A stretch of 47,470 nt of DNA, from contig NZ_BEGX01000061.1 of assembly GCF_002583555.1 (NCBI RefSeq), positions 1 to 47,470 of the forward strand. The letters are read 5' to 3'. The notes below the pieces were generated by a model, which saw only the letters and a program-made list of their open reading frames with translations, was not told the origin of the DNA and ran no database searches. This document shows, piece by piece, positions 7,369 through 15,380 of this stretch. Each line of letters opens with the position of its first letter. Positions within the stretch are counted from its first letter, which is position 1. Position numbers and translations under genes: made by a program. This stretch comes from Pseudonocardia sp. N23. GTDB taxonomy: Bacteria > Actinomycetota > Actinomycetes > Mycobacteriales > Pseudonocardiaceae.

Positions 7369-8547
7369 GTGACGCAGACCCTGTCGCGGCTGCCGGCACT
7401 GACGCCGCCCGCCGCCGAGCTCCCCGTGCGAGCCGAGGCGCTGCGCGCCGAGGTCCGGGAGTTCCTCGCCGACGAACGTGCCGCCGGTTCGTGGACCCCC
7501 CGATCCGATGTGTGGTTGTCGGGCTGGGACGAGGACTTCACCCGGAGGCTGGCCGCGCGGGGCTGGCTGGGCATGACGATCCCGGCCGAGTACGGCGGGC
7601 ACGGTGCGTCGCCGCTGGACCGCTACGTCGTCACCGAGGAGCTGCTCGCGGCGGGCGCACCCGTCGCGGCGCACTGGGTCGCCGACCGGCAGATCGGGCC
7701 GTCGCTGCTGCGCCACGGCACCGACGCCCAGCGGCGGAAGTACCTGCCGGGCATCGCCGCGGGTGAGGTCTACTTCGGGATCGGCATGTCCGAGCCCGAC
7801 TCCGGCTCCGATCTCGCGTCGGTCCGCAGCCGCGCGACGAAGGTCGACGGCGGCTGGTCGCTGACCGGTACGAAGGTGTGGACGTCGGGCGGTCACCGTG
7901 CGCACGCGTTCTTCGCGCTGGTCCGCACCTCGCCGCCGGAGGAGGGCAAGCGGCACGCCGGGCTGTCGCAGCTGATCGTGGACCTGCACGCCGACGGCGT
8001 CACGGTCCGCCCGATCCCGCTGCTCACCGGGGCGCACCACTTCAACGAGGTCGTGTTCGACGAGGTCTTCGTGCCCGACGACATGGTGCTCGGTGACGTC
8101 GGCTCCGGGTGGACGCAGGTCACCGGCGAGCTGGCGTTCGAGAGGTCGGGCCCGGAGCGGTTCCTGTCGACGTTCCCGCTGCTGGCTGCGCTCGTCGGGG
8201 AGCTGTCGGGTGCCGACCTGGGTGCTGCGGGGCGGCGGCAGCTGGGCTCGCTCGTCGCGCGACTGTGGTCGCTGCGGCGGATGTCGCTCGCGGTGGCCGG
8301 GTCGCTGGCGTCCGGGGAGGCGCCGGAGCTGGCCGCGGCCGTGGTGAAGGACCTGGGCACGCGGTTCGAGAACGAGATCATCGACGCGGCGCGGCTGCTG
8401 GTGTCGGTACCGCCCGACCCTGGCGCCGAGGGCGGCTACGCCCGTTTGCTCGCCGACGCGGTGCTGCACGCCCCCGGCTTCACGCTGCGCGGGGGGACCA
8501 ACGAGGTGTTGCGCGGCATCGTCGCGCGGGGACTGGGGCTGCGATGA
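7369..8547 (+). CDS. Acyl-CoA dehydrogenase family protein (larger subunit of a pair)
   Basis: A 392-residue FAD flavoprotein of the acyl-CoA dehydrogenase family. Typical elements are LAARGWLGMTIPAEYGGHG (N-terminal helical domain), GIGMSEPDSGSDLASVRSRA and GWSLTGTKVWTSGG (middle beta domain, flavin contacts) and the C-terminal FTLRGGTNEVLRGIVARGLG. In that last motif the residue aligned with the classical catalytic Glu (the E of YEGT) appears to be Gly, so the base may come from elsewhere, as in heteromeric mycobacterial FadE pairs. The next gene overlaps the stop codon as ATGA and encodes a second, shorter member, which suggests a hetero-oligomer. GTG 7369 was chosen because the frame upstream looks non-coding. 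Substrate unknown. Confidence 0.9.
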   Translation: MTQTLSRLPALTPPAAELPVRAEALRAEVREFLADERAAGSWTPRSDVWLSGWDEDFTRRLAARGWLGMTIPAEYGGHGASPLDRYVVTEELLAAGAPVAAHWVADRQIGPSLLRHGTDAQRRKYLPGIAAGEVYFGIGMSEPDSGSDLASVRSRATKVDGGWSLTGTKVWTSGGHRAHAFFALVRTSPPEEGKRHAGLSQLIVDLHADGVTVRPIPLLTGAHHFNEVVFDEVFVPDDMVLGDVGSGWTQVTGELAFERSGPERFLSTFPLLAALVGELSGADLGAAGRRQLGSLVARLWSLRRMSLAVAGSLASGEAPELAAAVVKDLGTRFENEIIDAARLLVSVPPDPGAEGGYARLLADAVLHAPGFTLRGGTNEVLRGIVARGLGLR

Positions 8548-9578
8548 GCGCGCACACCGACCTGCCCGTCGTCGACCCCGATCTCGTCGAGCTGGCCACA
8601 TCGGTGTTCGCCGACGCCGACGTCGACGGCACCGGGCTCGACACCGCGCTGTGGGACACCCTGGAACAGACCGGGCTGGCCCGCCTCGCCGTCGCCGAGG
8701 ACGCCGCCGGCAGCGGCGGATCGCTGCTCGACCTGGCCGCCGTGCTCGTCGAGGCGGGGGCGGGGGCCGCGCGGGTGCCGCTCGCCGAGACCGACGTCGC
8801 CTGCCGGCTCGCCGCGGCCGCGGGCCTGGATGTCCCGGTGGGCCCCCTGACGTTCGCGCTGGACCGCGCGGGCGCGTTGACCGTCGACGGCGACACCGTG
8901 TCCGGGACGCTGGCGCGGGTGCCGTGGGCGCGGTCGGCCGCGGCGGTCGTGGTGCTCACCGGGGGATCGGTCGTGGTCCTCGACCCGGCGACGGCGACAC
9001 TCGTCGAGGGCACCAACGTCGCCGAGGAGCCGCGCGACACCCTGACCGTCGACGGCGCGAGTGCGGCCGTCGCCGCGGCACCCGACGGGGCGGAGTCCGA
9101 GTTCGCGCTGTGGGCGGCGCTGTCGCGGGCGCTCCTGCTCGCCGGGGCTGCCCGCGGGGCGCTGACCCGCTCGGTCGGCTATGCGGGGGAGCGGGAGCAG
9201 TTCGGCCGCCCCATCGGCCGGTTCCAGGCCGTCCAGCAGCAGCTCGCGCTCGCCGCGGCGGAGGTCGCGGCGGGTGGGGCGGCAGCCGGGTCGGCGGCCC
9301 GCGTCGTCGTCCGCGACGGTGTCGGCGCCCCGACGGCCGAGCTGGCCGTCGCGTCGGCGAAGGTCCGCACCGGGGAGGCGGCCACGGAGGTGGCCCGCAT
9401 CGCCCACCAGGTCCACGGCGCCATCGGTTTCACCCGCGAGCACGACCTGCGGCTGACGACGACCCGGCTCTGGGCGTGGCGCGACGAGGACGGCACCGAT
9501 GGCGAGTGGGCCACCCGCATCGGCGACCTCGTCCTGGCCGCGGGCGCCGACGGACTGTGGCCACTGGTCACGGCCTGA
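8544..9578 (+). CDS. Acyl-CoA dehydrogenase family protein (smaller, divergent subunit)
   Basis: A 344-residue protein translationally coupled to the preceding dehydrogenase by an ATGA overlap. The N-terminal half is divergent and Ala/Val-rich, but the C-terminal domain is clear: YAGEREQFGRPIGRFQAVQQ is the helical domain signature, and IAHQVHGAIGFTREHDLRL matches the HGxxGFTxEHDLHL element of small FadE subunits. The pattern of one full-length and one degenerate subunit in tandem is known for alpha2-beta2 acyl-CoA dehydrogenases of actinobacteria that act on sterol side chains and other bulky acyl-CoAs. No other lipid or sterol genes lie nearby, so the substrate cannot be inferred. Confidence 0.9.
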   Translation: MSAHTDLPVVDPDLVELATSVFADADVDGTGLDTALWDTLEQTGLARLAVAEDAAGSGGSLLDLAAVLVEAGAGAARVPLAETDVACRLAAAAGLDVPVGPLTFALDRAGALTVDGDTVSGTLARVPWARSAAAVVVLTGGSVVVLDPATATLVEGTNVAEEPRDTLTVDGASAAVAAAPDGAESEFALWAALSRALLLAGAARGALTRSVGYAGEREQFGRPIGRFQAVQQQLALAAAEVAAGGAAAGSAARVVVRDGVGAPTAELAVASAKVRTGEAATEVARIAHQVHGAIGFTREHDLRLTTTRLWAWRDEDGTDGEWATRIGDLVLAAGADGLWPLVTA

Positions 9579-9592
9579 GAGCCCAGCACGCC

Positions 9593-9653
9593 CACGGCGC
9601 CCGTGGGGTGGCGACAGTCGTTGTCGCGACCGTTGCCACTCACGGGCGCCGTG
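9593..9653. repeat. Nested palindromic element in a convergent gap
   Basis: The left arm 9593-9616 (beginning CACGGCGCCCGTG) and the right arm 9632-9653 (ending CACGGGCGCCGTG) are inverted repeats, perfect over the outer 13 bases and continuing with mismatches through the GTGGC/GCCAC part. A smaller palindrome, CGACA-GTCGT-TGTCG, sits inside. It lies in the 82-bp gap between convergent genes and is a plausible bidirectional terminator. The GTGAGTGGCAAC-like portion suggests a dispersed repeat. Confidence 0.65.
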
Positions 9654-9660
9654 CACACGG

Positions 9661-10125
9661 TCAGCGCCGGTCGGCGGGCAGCTTCCGGAAGTCCCAGCTG
9701 GTGATCTTCTCCGGGCGCAGGCGCAGCCAGGCGTGCCGGCCGTCGTGGCGGACCGTCCCCCCGTGGTAGCGATCGGCCATGAGCTGCTCGGGGCCGTCGA
9801 GCTCCGGGCACGGCTCCCCCGTCCGCGGCACCTCGCCGACGACCTCGACGCTCCCGCGCAGTTCCACCCCGCGCAGCTCGTCGTAGTCGTGCCCGGCGTC
9901 GACGACGGCGGCGATCCGTGGGTCGGCCATCAGGTCGGTCCAGCGCTGGCTGCGCGACAGCGACGTCAGCCACAGTGCGCCCCCGTGCCAGGCGTACCAG
10001 AGGGGGGTGGCGTGCGGCCCGTTGGTGCCGTTGGTGGCGACGCGGCAGGTGCGTTCCTCGGCGAGAAAGGCGTCGATCTCGTCGGCGGTCATGGCGATGG
10101 CGCGGGCGCGGCGTTGCGGCTTCAC
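9661..10125 (-). CDS. Split beta-barrel flavin/F420 oxidoreductase family protein (PNPOx-like)
   Basis: A 154-residue protein of the pyridoxamine 5'-phosphate oxidase-like superfamily. Recognisable strings are EERTCRVATNGTNGPHATPLWYAWHGGALWL, SRSQRWTDLMADPRIAAVVDAG, YDELRGVELRGSVEVVGEVPRTGEP and the C-terminal LRPEKITSWDFRKL. Members bind FMN or F420; the group with KITSWDFRKL is usually annotated as a PPOX-class F420-dependent enzyme, though cofactor choice is inference. GTG 10125 (start KPQRRARAIAM) is chosen because TAACGT lies 8 nt upstream and the RAIAM segment looks family-typical; ATG 10092 is the alternative. It diverges from the ornithine decarboxylase gene. Confidence 0.87.
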   Translation of the reverse strand: MKPQRRARAIAMTADEIDAFLAEERTCRVATNGTNGPHATPLWYAWHGGALWLTSLSRSQRWTDLMADPRIAAVVDAGHDYDELRGVELRGSVEVVGEVPRTGEPCPELDGPEQLMADRYHGGTVRHDGRHAWLRLRPEKITSWDFRKLPADRR

Positions 10126-10133
10126 GATCACCG

Positions 10134-10139
10134 ACGTTA
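10134..10139 (-). promoter_or_regulatory. Candidate -10 box of the PNPOx-like gene
   Basis: TAACGT on the minus strand, 8 nt upstream of GTG 10125, supports this start codon and a leaderless transcript. Confidence 0.45.
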
Positions 10140-10182
10140 ACCGGTGGCCGGACGACATGCGGCGCTCGACCAGACTGACGGC

Positions 10183-11295
10183 GTGCTCTCCGACGCCCTC
10201 GAGAACTTCCTCGCCGACCGGGGACGGCCCACACCGTTCCTCGTCCTCGACCCCGCGGTCGTGGTCGACCGGTACGCGGCGCTGGCAGCGGCGTTCCCGG
10301 GCGCGGAGATCCTCTACGCGGTCAAGGCGTGCCCGCACCCGGCGGTGCTGCGCGCGCTCGTCGCCGCCGGCGCCGGGTTCGACGCGGCGAGCCCGGCCGA
10401 GGTGGCGCTGTGCACCGACGCCGGTGCGGCGCCGGAGCGGATCTGCGCGGGCAACCCGGTCCGCGGAGCCTCGGCGACGGCGGCCTGCCACACGGCGGGG
10501 GTGCGCCGGTTCGTCACCGACAGCCCCGAGGATCTCGACGAGATCGCCGCGCACGCGCCCGGGTCGGACGTCCTGGTCCGCGTGCTCGTCGACGACAGCG
10601 GCTCGGCGACGCCGTTCTCCGGGAAGTTCGGCGCCACCCCCGCAGCGGCCGTGGACCTGTTGCGCGCGTGCGCTTCCCGAGGTCTCGTCGCTACCGGGGT
10701 GACCTTCCACGCCGGGTCCCAGCAGACCCGTCCCGCGACCTACGCCGCCGGGGTCGCGACCGCATTGGAGGTCGCCCGGGAGGCGGGGCTGCACCGTCCG
10801 GTGCTCGACATCGGCGGGGGGCTGCCCGTCGCGTACCGGTCCGAGGTGCCCGGGTTCGCGGAGTTCGCCGCCGCGGTCGGGGAACACGACGTGCGGCTCG
10901 TCCTGGAGCCAGGTCGTGCTCTCGTCGCCGAGGCCGGGGTGCTGCGCACGAGCGTGCTGCGGGTGTCGCGGCGGCCCGGTGTCGACCACCGGCGCTGGGT
11001 GTACCTCGACGCCGGCCGCTACCAGGGCCTCGCCGAGACCGAGAACGAGGCGATCGGCTACCCGCTGCGCACCCCCGGCCGCGACGGCCCCGCCGGGCCG
11101 GTCGTGCCGGCCGGCCCGACCTGCGACGGAGACGACGTCCTGTACCGGCGCACCCCCTGCTCGCTGCCGCTGTCGTTGCGCGCGGGCGACCACGTCGACC
11201 TGCTGGCTGCAGGCGCCTACACGGCGTCGTACGCGTCGGTGGGGTTCAACGGGTTCGGCCCGCTGCCGGTGCACGTCGTCCCCGCACAGGACTGA
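10183..11295 (+). CDS. Ornithine decarboxylase-type PLP enzyme (fold type III)
   Basis: A 370-residue member of the alanine-racemase-fold decarboxylases, most like eukaryotic-type ornithine decarboxylase. The PLP lysine is in YAVKACPHP (Lys48), FHAGSQ stacks on the cofactor, DIGGGLP and EPGRALVAEAG bind phosphate, and GPTCDGDDVLYRR carries the Cys and Asp that the partner subunit gives to the active site; AYTASYAS is the C-terminal Tyr motif. The expected reaction is ornithine to putrescine; lysine or another substrate is possible. GTG 10183 is preferred over GTG 10144, which would leave about 18 bp between divergent genes; CAGACT lies 6 nt upstream of 10183. The next gene, a SpeD-SpeE fusion, would use putrescine. 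Confidence 0.88.
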   Translation: MLSDALENFLADRGRPTPFLVLDPAVVVDRYAALAAAFPGAEILYAVKACPHPAVLRALVAAGAGFDAASPAEVALCTDAGAAPERICAGNPVRGASATAACHTAGVRRFVTDSPEDLDEIAAHAPGSDVLVRVLVDDSGSATPFSGKFGATPAAAVDLLRACASRGLVATGVTFHAGSQQTRPATYAAGVATALEVAREAGLHRPVLDIGGGLPVAYRSEVPGFAEFAAAVGEHDVRLVLEPGRALVAEAGVLRTSVLRVSRRPGVDHRRWVYLDAGRYQGLAETENEAIGYPLRTPGRDGPAGPVVPAGPTCDGDDVLYRRTPCSLPLSLRAGDHVDLLAAGAYTASYASVGFNGFGPLPVHVVPAQD

Positions 11296-11344
11296 GATCC
11301 GGCAGCGGCCGTCGCGGGCCGTCGCGGGGCGTCCGGAGGACCGT

Positions 11345-11362
11345 GAGGCCGCGCCCGGCCTC
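11345..11362. terminator. Possible hairpin downstream of the decarboxylase gene
   Basis: A GAGGCCG stem (11345-11351), a four-base loop and its complement (11356-11362) lie 50 nt after the decarboxylase stop. No T-tract follows, so a role as terminator is uncertain. Confidence 0.3.
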
Positions 11363-11459
11363 GCGGCCGCAACGCCACGGTCGTCGCACGGCCGGGCAGG
11401 AGCAGTGCGGTTGCGCGCCGACGGGGTGGCGGGGCGCCGGGTGGGCCCGGGCGCTCATC

Positions 11460-11465
11460 TAGGGT
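11460..11465 (+). promoter_or_regulatory. Candidate -10 box of the SpeD-SpeE fusion gene
   Basis: TAGGGT, 8 nt upstream of GTG 11474, suggests leaderless transcription independent of the decarboxylase gene. Confidence 0.5.
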
Positions 11466-11473
11466 CCGACGCC

Positions 11474-12661
11474 GTGGAGCACGTGTCCCCCCAGCCCGCC
11501 GGCCGCCACGTCCTGGCCGACCTCGACGGCGTCGACGCCGCCGTCCTCGACGACACCGACCGGCTGCGCGCCGCGCTCGCCGGCGCGCTCACCGCGGCGG
11601 GTGCGACGGTGCGCCAGGTCGTCGCCGAGGCGTTCGAGCCGCACGGGGTCACCGTCGTCGCGCTGCTGGCGGAGTCCCACGCCTCGATCCACACGTGGCC
11701 CGAGCACGGCCGCGCCCTGGTCGACGTGTTCACCTGCGGCGACGCGGCCGACCCGGAACTGGCGGTCGTCCTGCTCGCCGAGACGCTGGGTGCGGGCGTG
11801 CGCGAGTCCCGGACCGAGCCGCGCGGCGCGGCCCGCGGCCGGGTCGTCGAGCCGGTCTCGCCGGGGCTGACCCGGACCTGGGAGATCGGCCGCGTCCACC
11901 ACCGGGAGACGACGCCGTTCCAACACCTGCTGATCGCCGACACCGCGCACGGCGTCACCCTGTTCTGCGACGACGAGCGGCAGAGCGCCGAGTCGACGCA
12001 GCTGACCTATCACGAGGCGCTCTACGTCCCGGCCGTGCTGTGGGCCCGCCGCCGTGAGCGCGTACTGGTCGTCGGGTCCAGCGAGGGCGTGGTCAGCGAG
12101 CTGGCGATCGCTTGCGGCGCAACGCTCGTCGATCACGTCGACGTCGACACGGCAGCCGTCCGGGCGTGTGCGGCGCACCTGCCCTACGGCTACACCCCGG
12201 ACGCCCTGGTGGCGGCGGAGCGCGGCGACGGGCCGGTGCGGGTGCACTACGCCGACGGCCGCGAGTGGGTCCGGGGCGAGGGCCCACGCTACGACGTGAT
12301 CGTCGTCGACCTGCCCGACGAACGCCCCGACGACGCCGGCAACCAGCTCAACCGGCTCTACACCCGTGACTTCCTGGCCGACTGCCGCGACCGGCTCACC
12401 GACGGCGGGGTGGTCGTGTCGCAGGCGGGCAGCGCGGCGGTGTGGCGGGACGCGACGCTGCGCGCGGCGTGGGACCGGTTCCACGACGTGTTCGCCCACG
12501 TCCGCTACGTCGGCAGCGACGAGCACGAGTGGTCGTTCCTCGTCGGCGGGGCGGACCCGGGTGAGCCGGAGCTCGCGGCGCTGCCGTACCGGCCGGTGAC
12601 CATCGACGCCGAGTTCCTCCGTTCGCGCACGGTCGCTCCCGTGGGGCTGCGCCGCCGTTGA
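11474..12661 (+). CDS. Fused S-adenosylmethionine decarboxylase / spermidine synthase (SpeD-SpeE)
   Basis: A 395-residue fusion that would supply both remaining steps to spermidine. Residues about 8-115 are a class 1b AdoMet decarboxylase: GRHVLADLDG, then AESHASIHTWPEHG, in which Ser68 is the expected self-cleavage residue that becomes the pyruvoyl group, and VDVFTCG with Cys88. Residues about 120-395 are an aminopropyltransferase: TWEIGRVHHRETTPFQHLLIAD, STQLTYHEALYVPAV, VLVVGSSEGVVSELA (in place of GGGDGG), VDVDTAAV, YADGREWV and VVDLPDERPDD. The glycine motif and the DLPDE site differ from canonical SpeE, so the product could be another aminopropyl polyamine. GTG 11474 is chosen by its -10 spacing. 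Confidence 0.9.
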   Translation: MEHVSPQPAGRHVLADLDGVDAAVLDDTDRLRAALAGALTAAGATVRQVVAEAFEPHGVTVVALLAESHASIHTWPEHGRALVDVFTCGDAADPELAVVLLAETLGAGVRESRTEPRGAARGRVVEPVSPGLTRTWEIGRVHHRETTPFQHLLIADTAHGVTLFCDDERQSAESTQLTYHEALYVPAVLWARRRERVLVVGSSEGVVSELAIACGATLVDHVDVDTAAVRACAAHLPYGYTPDALVAAERGDGPVRVHYADGREWVRGEGPRYDVIVVDLPDERPDDAGNQLNRLYTRDFLADCRDRLTDGGVVVSQAGSAAVWRDATLRAAWDRFHDVFAHVRYVGSDEHEWSFLVGGADPGEPELAALPYRPVTIDAEFLRSRTVAPVGLRRR

Positions 12662-12759
12662 GCCGCAATCGCCCGTCGGGGTTCTTCCGCCGCGCCGGGC
12701 GCGTAGGCCATGCTCGACGAGGTTCGGCCCGTCGGGGGTCGCGAGTCCCGGGAGCGGTC

Positions 12760-13674
12760 GTGCGGCGTGGTCGGTTGTGGCGGGGCCGGATCCCGAGGGC
12801 GGCGTTGATTGTCGTCGCGGCGCTGACGACCGCGGTGGTCGTCGCCGCGCCGGCCTCGGCGCAGGAACCGGCGCCCCCCGGCCGCTACGTCGCGATGGGC
12901 GACTCCTACACCGCCGGTCCGCTCGTCCCGATCCAGACCGGCAAGCCGGTCGGCTGCCTGCGGTCGACGAACAACTACCCGGCGCTGGTGGCGAAGGGCC
13001 TGGCCTTCACCACCAGCCAGGACGTCAGCTGCAGCGGCGCGACGACGGCGAACCTGGCCGGGCCGCAGGGCACCGGCCTGGGCACCAACGCCCCCCAGCT
13101 CGACGCACTGGGCCCCGACGTGTCGCTGGTGACGTTGGGTATCGGCGGCAACGACATCGGGTTCGTCTCGATCATCGTCGACTGCGCCACCCGCTCCCCG
13201 GTGCGCCCGAGCGGGGCCGCGTGCCACGACCACTACACCGCGGGCGGCACGGACGAGCTCGCCGCCCGCATCGACGCCACCGCCCCGAAGATCGCCGCCG
13301 CGCTCGCCGCGATCACGCAGCGGGCGCCGCAGGCGCGCGTGCTGCTGGTCGGCTACCCGGCGCTGTTGCCCGACACCGGCGCCGGATGCTTCCCGGTGGT
13401 GCCGTTCAGCGCGGGCGACGTCGCCTACCTGCGCGGCGTGGAGAAGCAGCTCAACACCATGCTCGCCGACCAGGCCGCCGCCGCGGGCGTCGGCTACGTC
13501 GACACCTACACCCCCTCGATCGGTCACGACATGTGCGCCGACCACGGCACCCGCTGGATCGAGGGCCTGATCCCGACCTCACCCGCCGCGCCTGCGCACC
13601 CCAACGCCGCCGGGATGCGTGGCATGGCCGACGCGGTGCTCGGGCAGCCGGTGCCGTCGTCGAACGTCGCCTGA
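12760..13674 (+). CDS. Secreted SGNH/GDSL hydrolase (esterase/lipase)
   Basis: A 304-residue exported protein. GTG 12760 is preceded by GGGAG at a suitable distance and gives an Arg-rich n-region (RRGRLWRGRIPR), a hydrophobic core (AALIVVAALTTAVVVAA) and a cleavage site near APASAQEP. The catalytic domain has block I YVAMGDSYTAG (nucleophile Ser), LGIGGNDIGF (oxyanion Gly and Asn) and the C-terminal APAHPNAAGMRGMADAV with the catalytic His. The Asp usually three residues before His is absent, as in Streptomyces Ser-His dyad esterases. Several Cys pairs (GCLR, DVSCSG, VDCATR, AACHD, GAGCF, DMCAD) suggest disulfides. It ends 4 bp from the convergent polymerase gene. Confidence 0.92.
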   Translation: MRRGRLWRGRIPRAALIVVAALTTAVVVAAPASAQEPAPPGRYVAMGDSYTAGPLVPIQTGKPVGCLRSTNNYPALVAKGLAFTTSQDVSCSGATTANLAGPQGTGLGTNAPQLDALGPDVSLVTLGIGGNDIGFVSIIVDCATRSPVRPSGAACHDHYTAGGTDELAARIDATAPKIAAALAAITQRAPQARVLLVGYPALLPDTGAGCFPVVPFSAGDVAYLRGVEKQLNTMLADQAAAAGVGYVDTYTPSIGHDMCADHGTRWIEGLIPTSPAAPAHPNAAGMRGMADAVLGQPVPSSNVA

Positions 13675-13678
13675 CGCC

Positions 13679-15280
13679 CTACTTCTCCGCGTACGACGTC
13701 ACGACCCGGCCCGGGACCGGGATCCGGACCGGGGTGTCGCCGAACAGCCGCCGGGTCGCGGTGTCCGCGGCGTCCTGCACCATCGCCGCAGCGAGCTCGG
13801 CGCCGTCGGCCGGGCCGTGCAGGAGCACCTCGTCGTGCTGGAAGAACACCAGCCTCGCCGGGTCGCCCGCCGCGTGCAGCGCCGCCCGCAGCTCCGCGAG
13901 CAGGACGAGCGCCCACTCGGCGGCCGTCGCCTGCACCACGAAGTTGCGGGTGAACCGGCCGCGGGCCCGGGCCCGTGCGGGCACCTCGTCGCCGGGGGCG
14001 GCGGGTGGGCTGGTGCGGCCCAGCCACGACCGGACGATCCGGCCGTCCTCCCCGGCCCGTGCGGCCGCCTCGACGACGTCGACCGCCGCGGGGAACCGCC
14101 GGCGCAGCAACGCCAGGTGCACGCCCGCGTCGCCGGAGGTCTGCCCGTAGATCGCCGACAGCACGGCGAGCTTGGCCTTGGCCCGCCCGTCGGGGGCGGA
14201 CCCGCCGAACAGCTCGTGGGCGAGCCCGGCGTAGAGGTCGGAGTCCGGCTCGCGGCCACCGGCGCGGGCGAGCGCGTCGTCGCCCGCCATCGCGGCGAGG
14301 ATGCGCGGTTCGAGCTGGGCGGCGTCGGCCACGACCAGGCGGTTGCCCGGGTCGGCGCGGACCGCGCCGCGCACGGCCCTCGGGATCTGCAGCGCCCCAC
14401 CGCCGCGGGTGGCCCAGCGCCCGGACACCACCCCGCCGACGACGTACTCCGGCCGGAACCGTCCGTCGTGCACCCAGGTGCGCAGCCACGCCCAGCCGTG
14501 GGCGGTGTGCAGCCGCGCCAGCTCCTTGTAGGCGAGCAGCGGCGCGACGGCCGGGTGGTCGACCTTCTTCAGCACCCAGGACCGGGTGCTGGGCAGCTCG
14601 AACCCGGATCTGCCGAACGCGCGCAGCACCTCCGCGGGGGAGTCGGGGTTGACCGGTCGGCCGAACGCGGCGTCGATGTCGGCGGCCAGCTCCGCGAGGC
14701 GCCGCGGTCGGGCGTACCCGGCCGGCCGGGGGCCCAGCGCGGTGGTGAGCAGGTCGTCGTGCACGTCGGCGTCCCACGGCAGTCCGTCGGCGCGCATCTC
14801 CTCGGCGACGACACCCCCGGCCGACTCGGCCGTCGCGAGCAGTGCCAGCCGCGGGTTCCCGGCGAGGGTGCGGCGCTGCGCGGCGTGCACCGCGACGACC
14901 GCCGCGAGTGTCTCGGGTCCGGCGGGGGCGGCGCTGGGGAACAGGCCCGGTGGCTCGTCGTCGGCCTCCGGGGGCGGGTCGGGCTCCTCGGGCAGTCCCG
15001 CCAGCCGCGCACTCGCCGCCGCGAGCCCGTGTGGGGCCCCGAACCGGCCTGCGGCGGCCACCAGCAGCCGCTCCACCAGCTCGACGTCGTGCGCGCGCGT
15101 CACCCGGACCCCGGCGGCGAGCAGGGCCCGGTAGGTCCGGGGACTGCGCCAGACCCAGCGGGGCGCGTCGTCGTCGAGCAGCGACAGCTGCGCCGGGCCC
15201 GCCGCGTTCACCGGGCCGGCCGGGGCGTCCGCGTCGTCGAGGCGCTGGATCAGGAACGGACCGCCGGGATCGGCGTGCAC
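13679..15280 (-). CDS. PolA-like family A DNA polymerase with degenerate N-terminal domain
   Basis: A 533-residue protein of the actinobacterial group annotated as bifunctional 3'-5' exonuclease/DNA polymerase. The polymerase core is intact: motif A VVADAAQLEPRILAAMAGD (catalytic Asp; Gln-Leu-Glu for QIE), O-helix RAKAKLAVLSAIYGQTSG (Lys and Tyr kept, with Leu at the position of E. coli Phe762) and motif C FFQHDEVLLHG (catalytic Asp). VVSGRWATRGGGALQIPRAVRG matches the RLS.P.LQNIP region. The first 170 residues show no DEDD exonuclease acids, and there is no 5' nuclease domain. GTG 15280 is the only usual start codon before HADPGG; the codons before it read RIA, as if an RIAVHAD start had once been longer. 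Confidence 0.9.
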   Translation of the reverse strand: MHADPGGPFLIQRLDDADAPAGPVNAAGPAQLSLLDDDAPRWVWRSPRTYRALLAAGVRVTRAHDVELVERLLVAAAGRFGAPHGLAAASARLAGLPEEPDPPPEADDEPPGLFPSAAPAGPETLAAVVAVHAAQRRTLAGNPRLALLATAESAGGVVAEEMRADGLPWDADVHDDLLTTALGPRPAGYARPRRLAELAADIDAAFGRPVNPDSPAEVLRAFGRSGFELPSTRSWVLKKVDHPAVAPLLAYKELARLHTAHGWAWLRTWVHDGRFRPEYVVGGVVSGRWATRGGGALQIPRAVRGAVRADPGNRLVVADAAQLEPRILAAMAGDDALARAGGREPDSDLYAGLAHELFGGSAPDGRAKAKLAVLSAIYGQTSGDAGVHLALLRRRFPAAVDVVEAAARAGEDGRIVRSWLGRTSPPAAPGDEVPARARARGRFTRNFVVQATAAEWALVLLAELRAALHAAGDPARLVFFQHDEVLLHGPADGAELAAAMVQDAADTATRRLFGDTPVRIPVPGRVVTSYAEK

Positions 15281-15380
15281 GGCGATGCGCGGCGCGGGGC
15301 GGGCGCCGGCCTGCGCCGGTGTCGACGGTTCGATGCGCGGACCCTAACGCCGGCCACCGACATCCCCCGGAGGCCCCGGC

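Noticed and set aside
10144..10182. Earlier start (GTG 10144) for the ornithine decarboxylase-type gene
   Set aside because: It would leave about 18 bp to the divergent gene, and homologs start near the LSDALENFL segment; kept as an alternative only.
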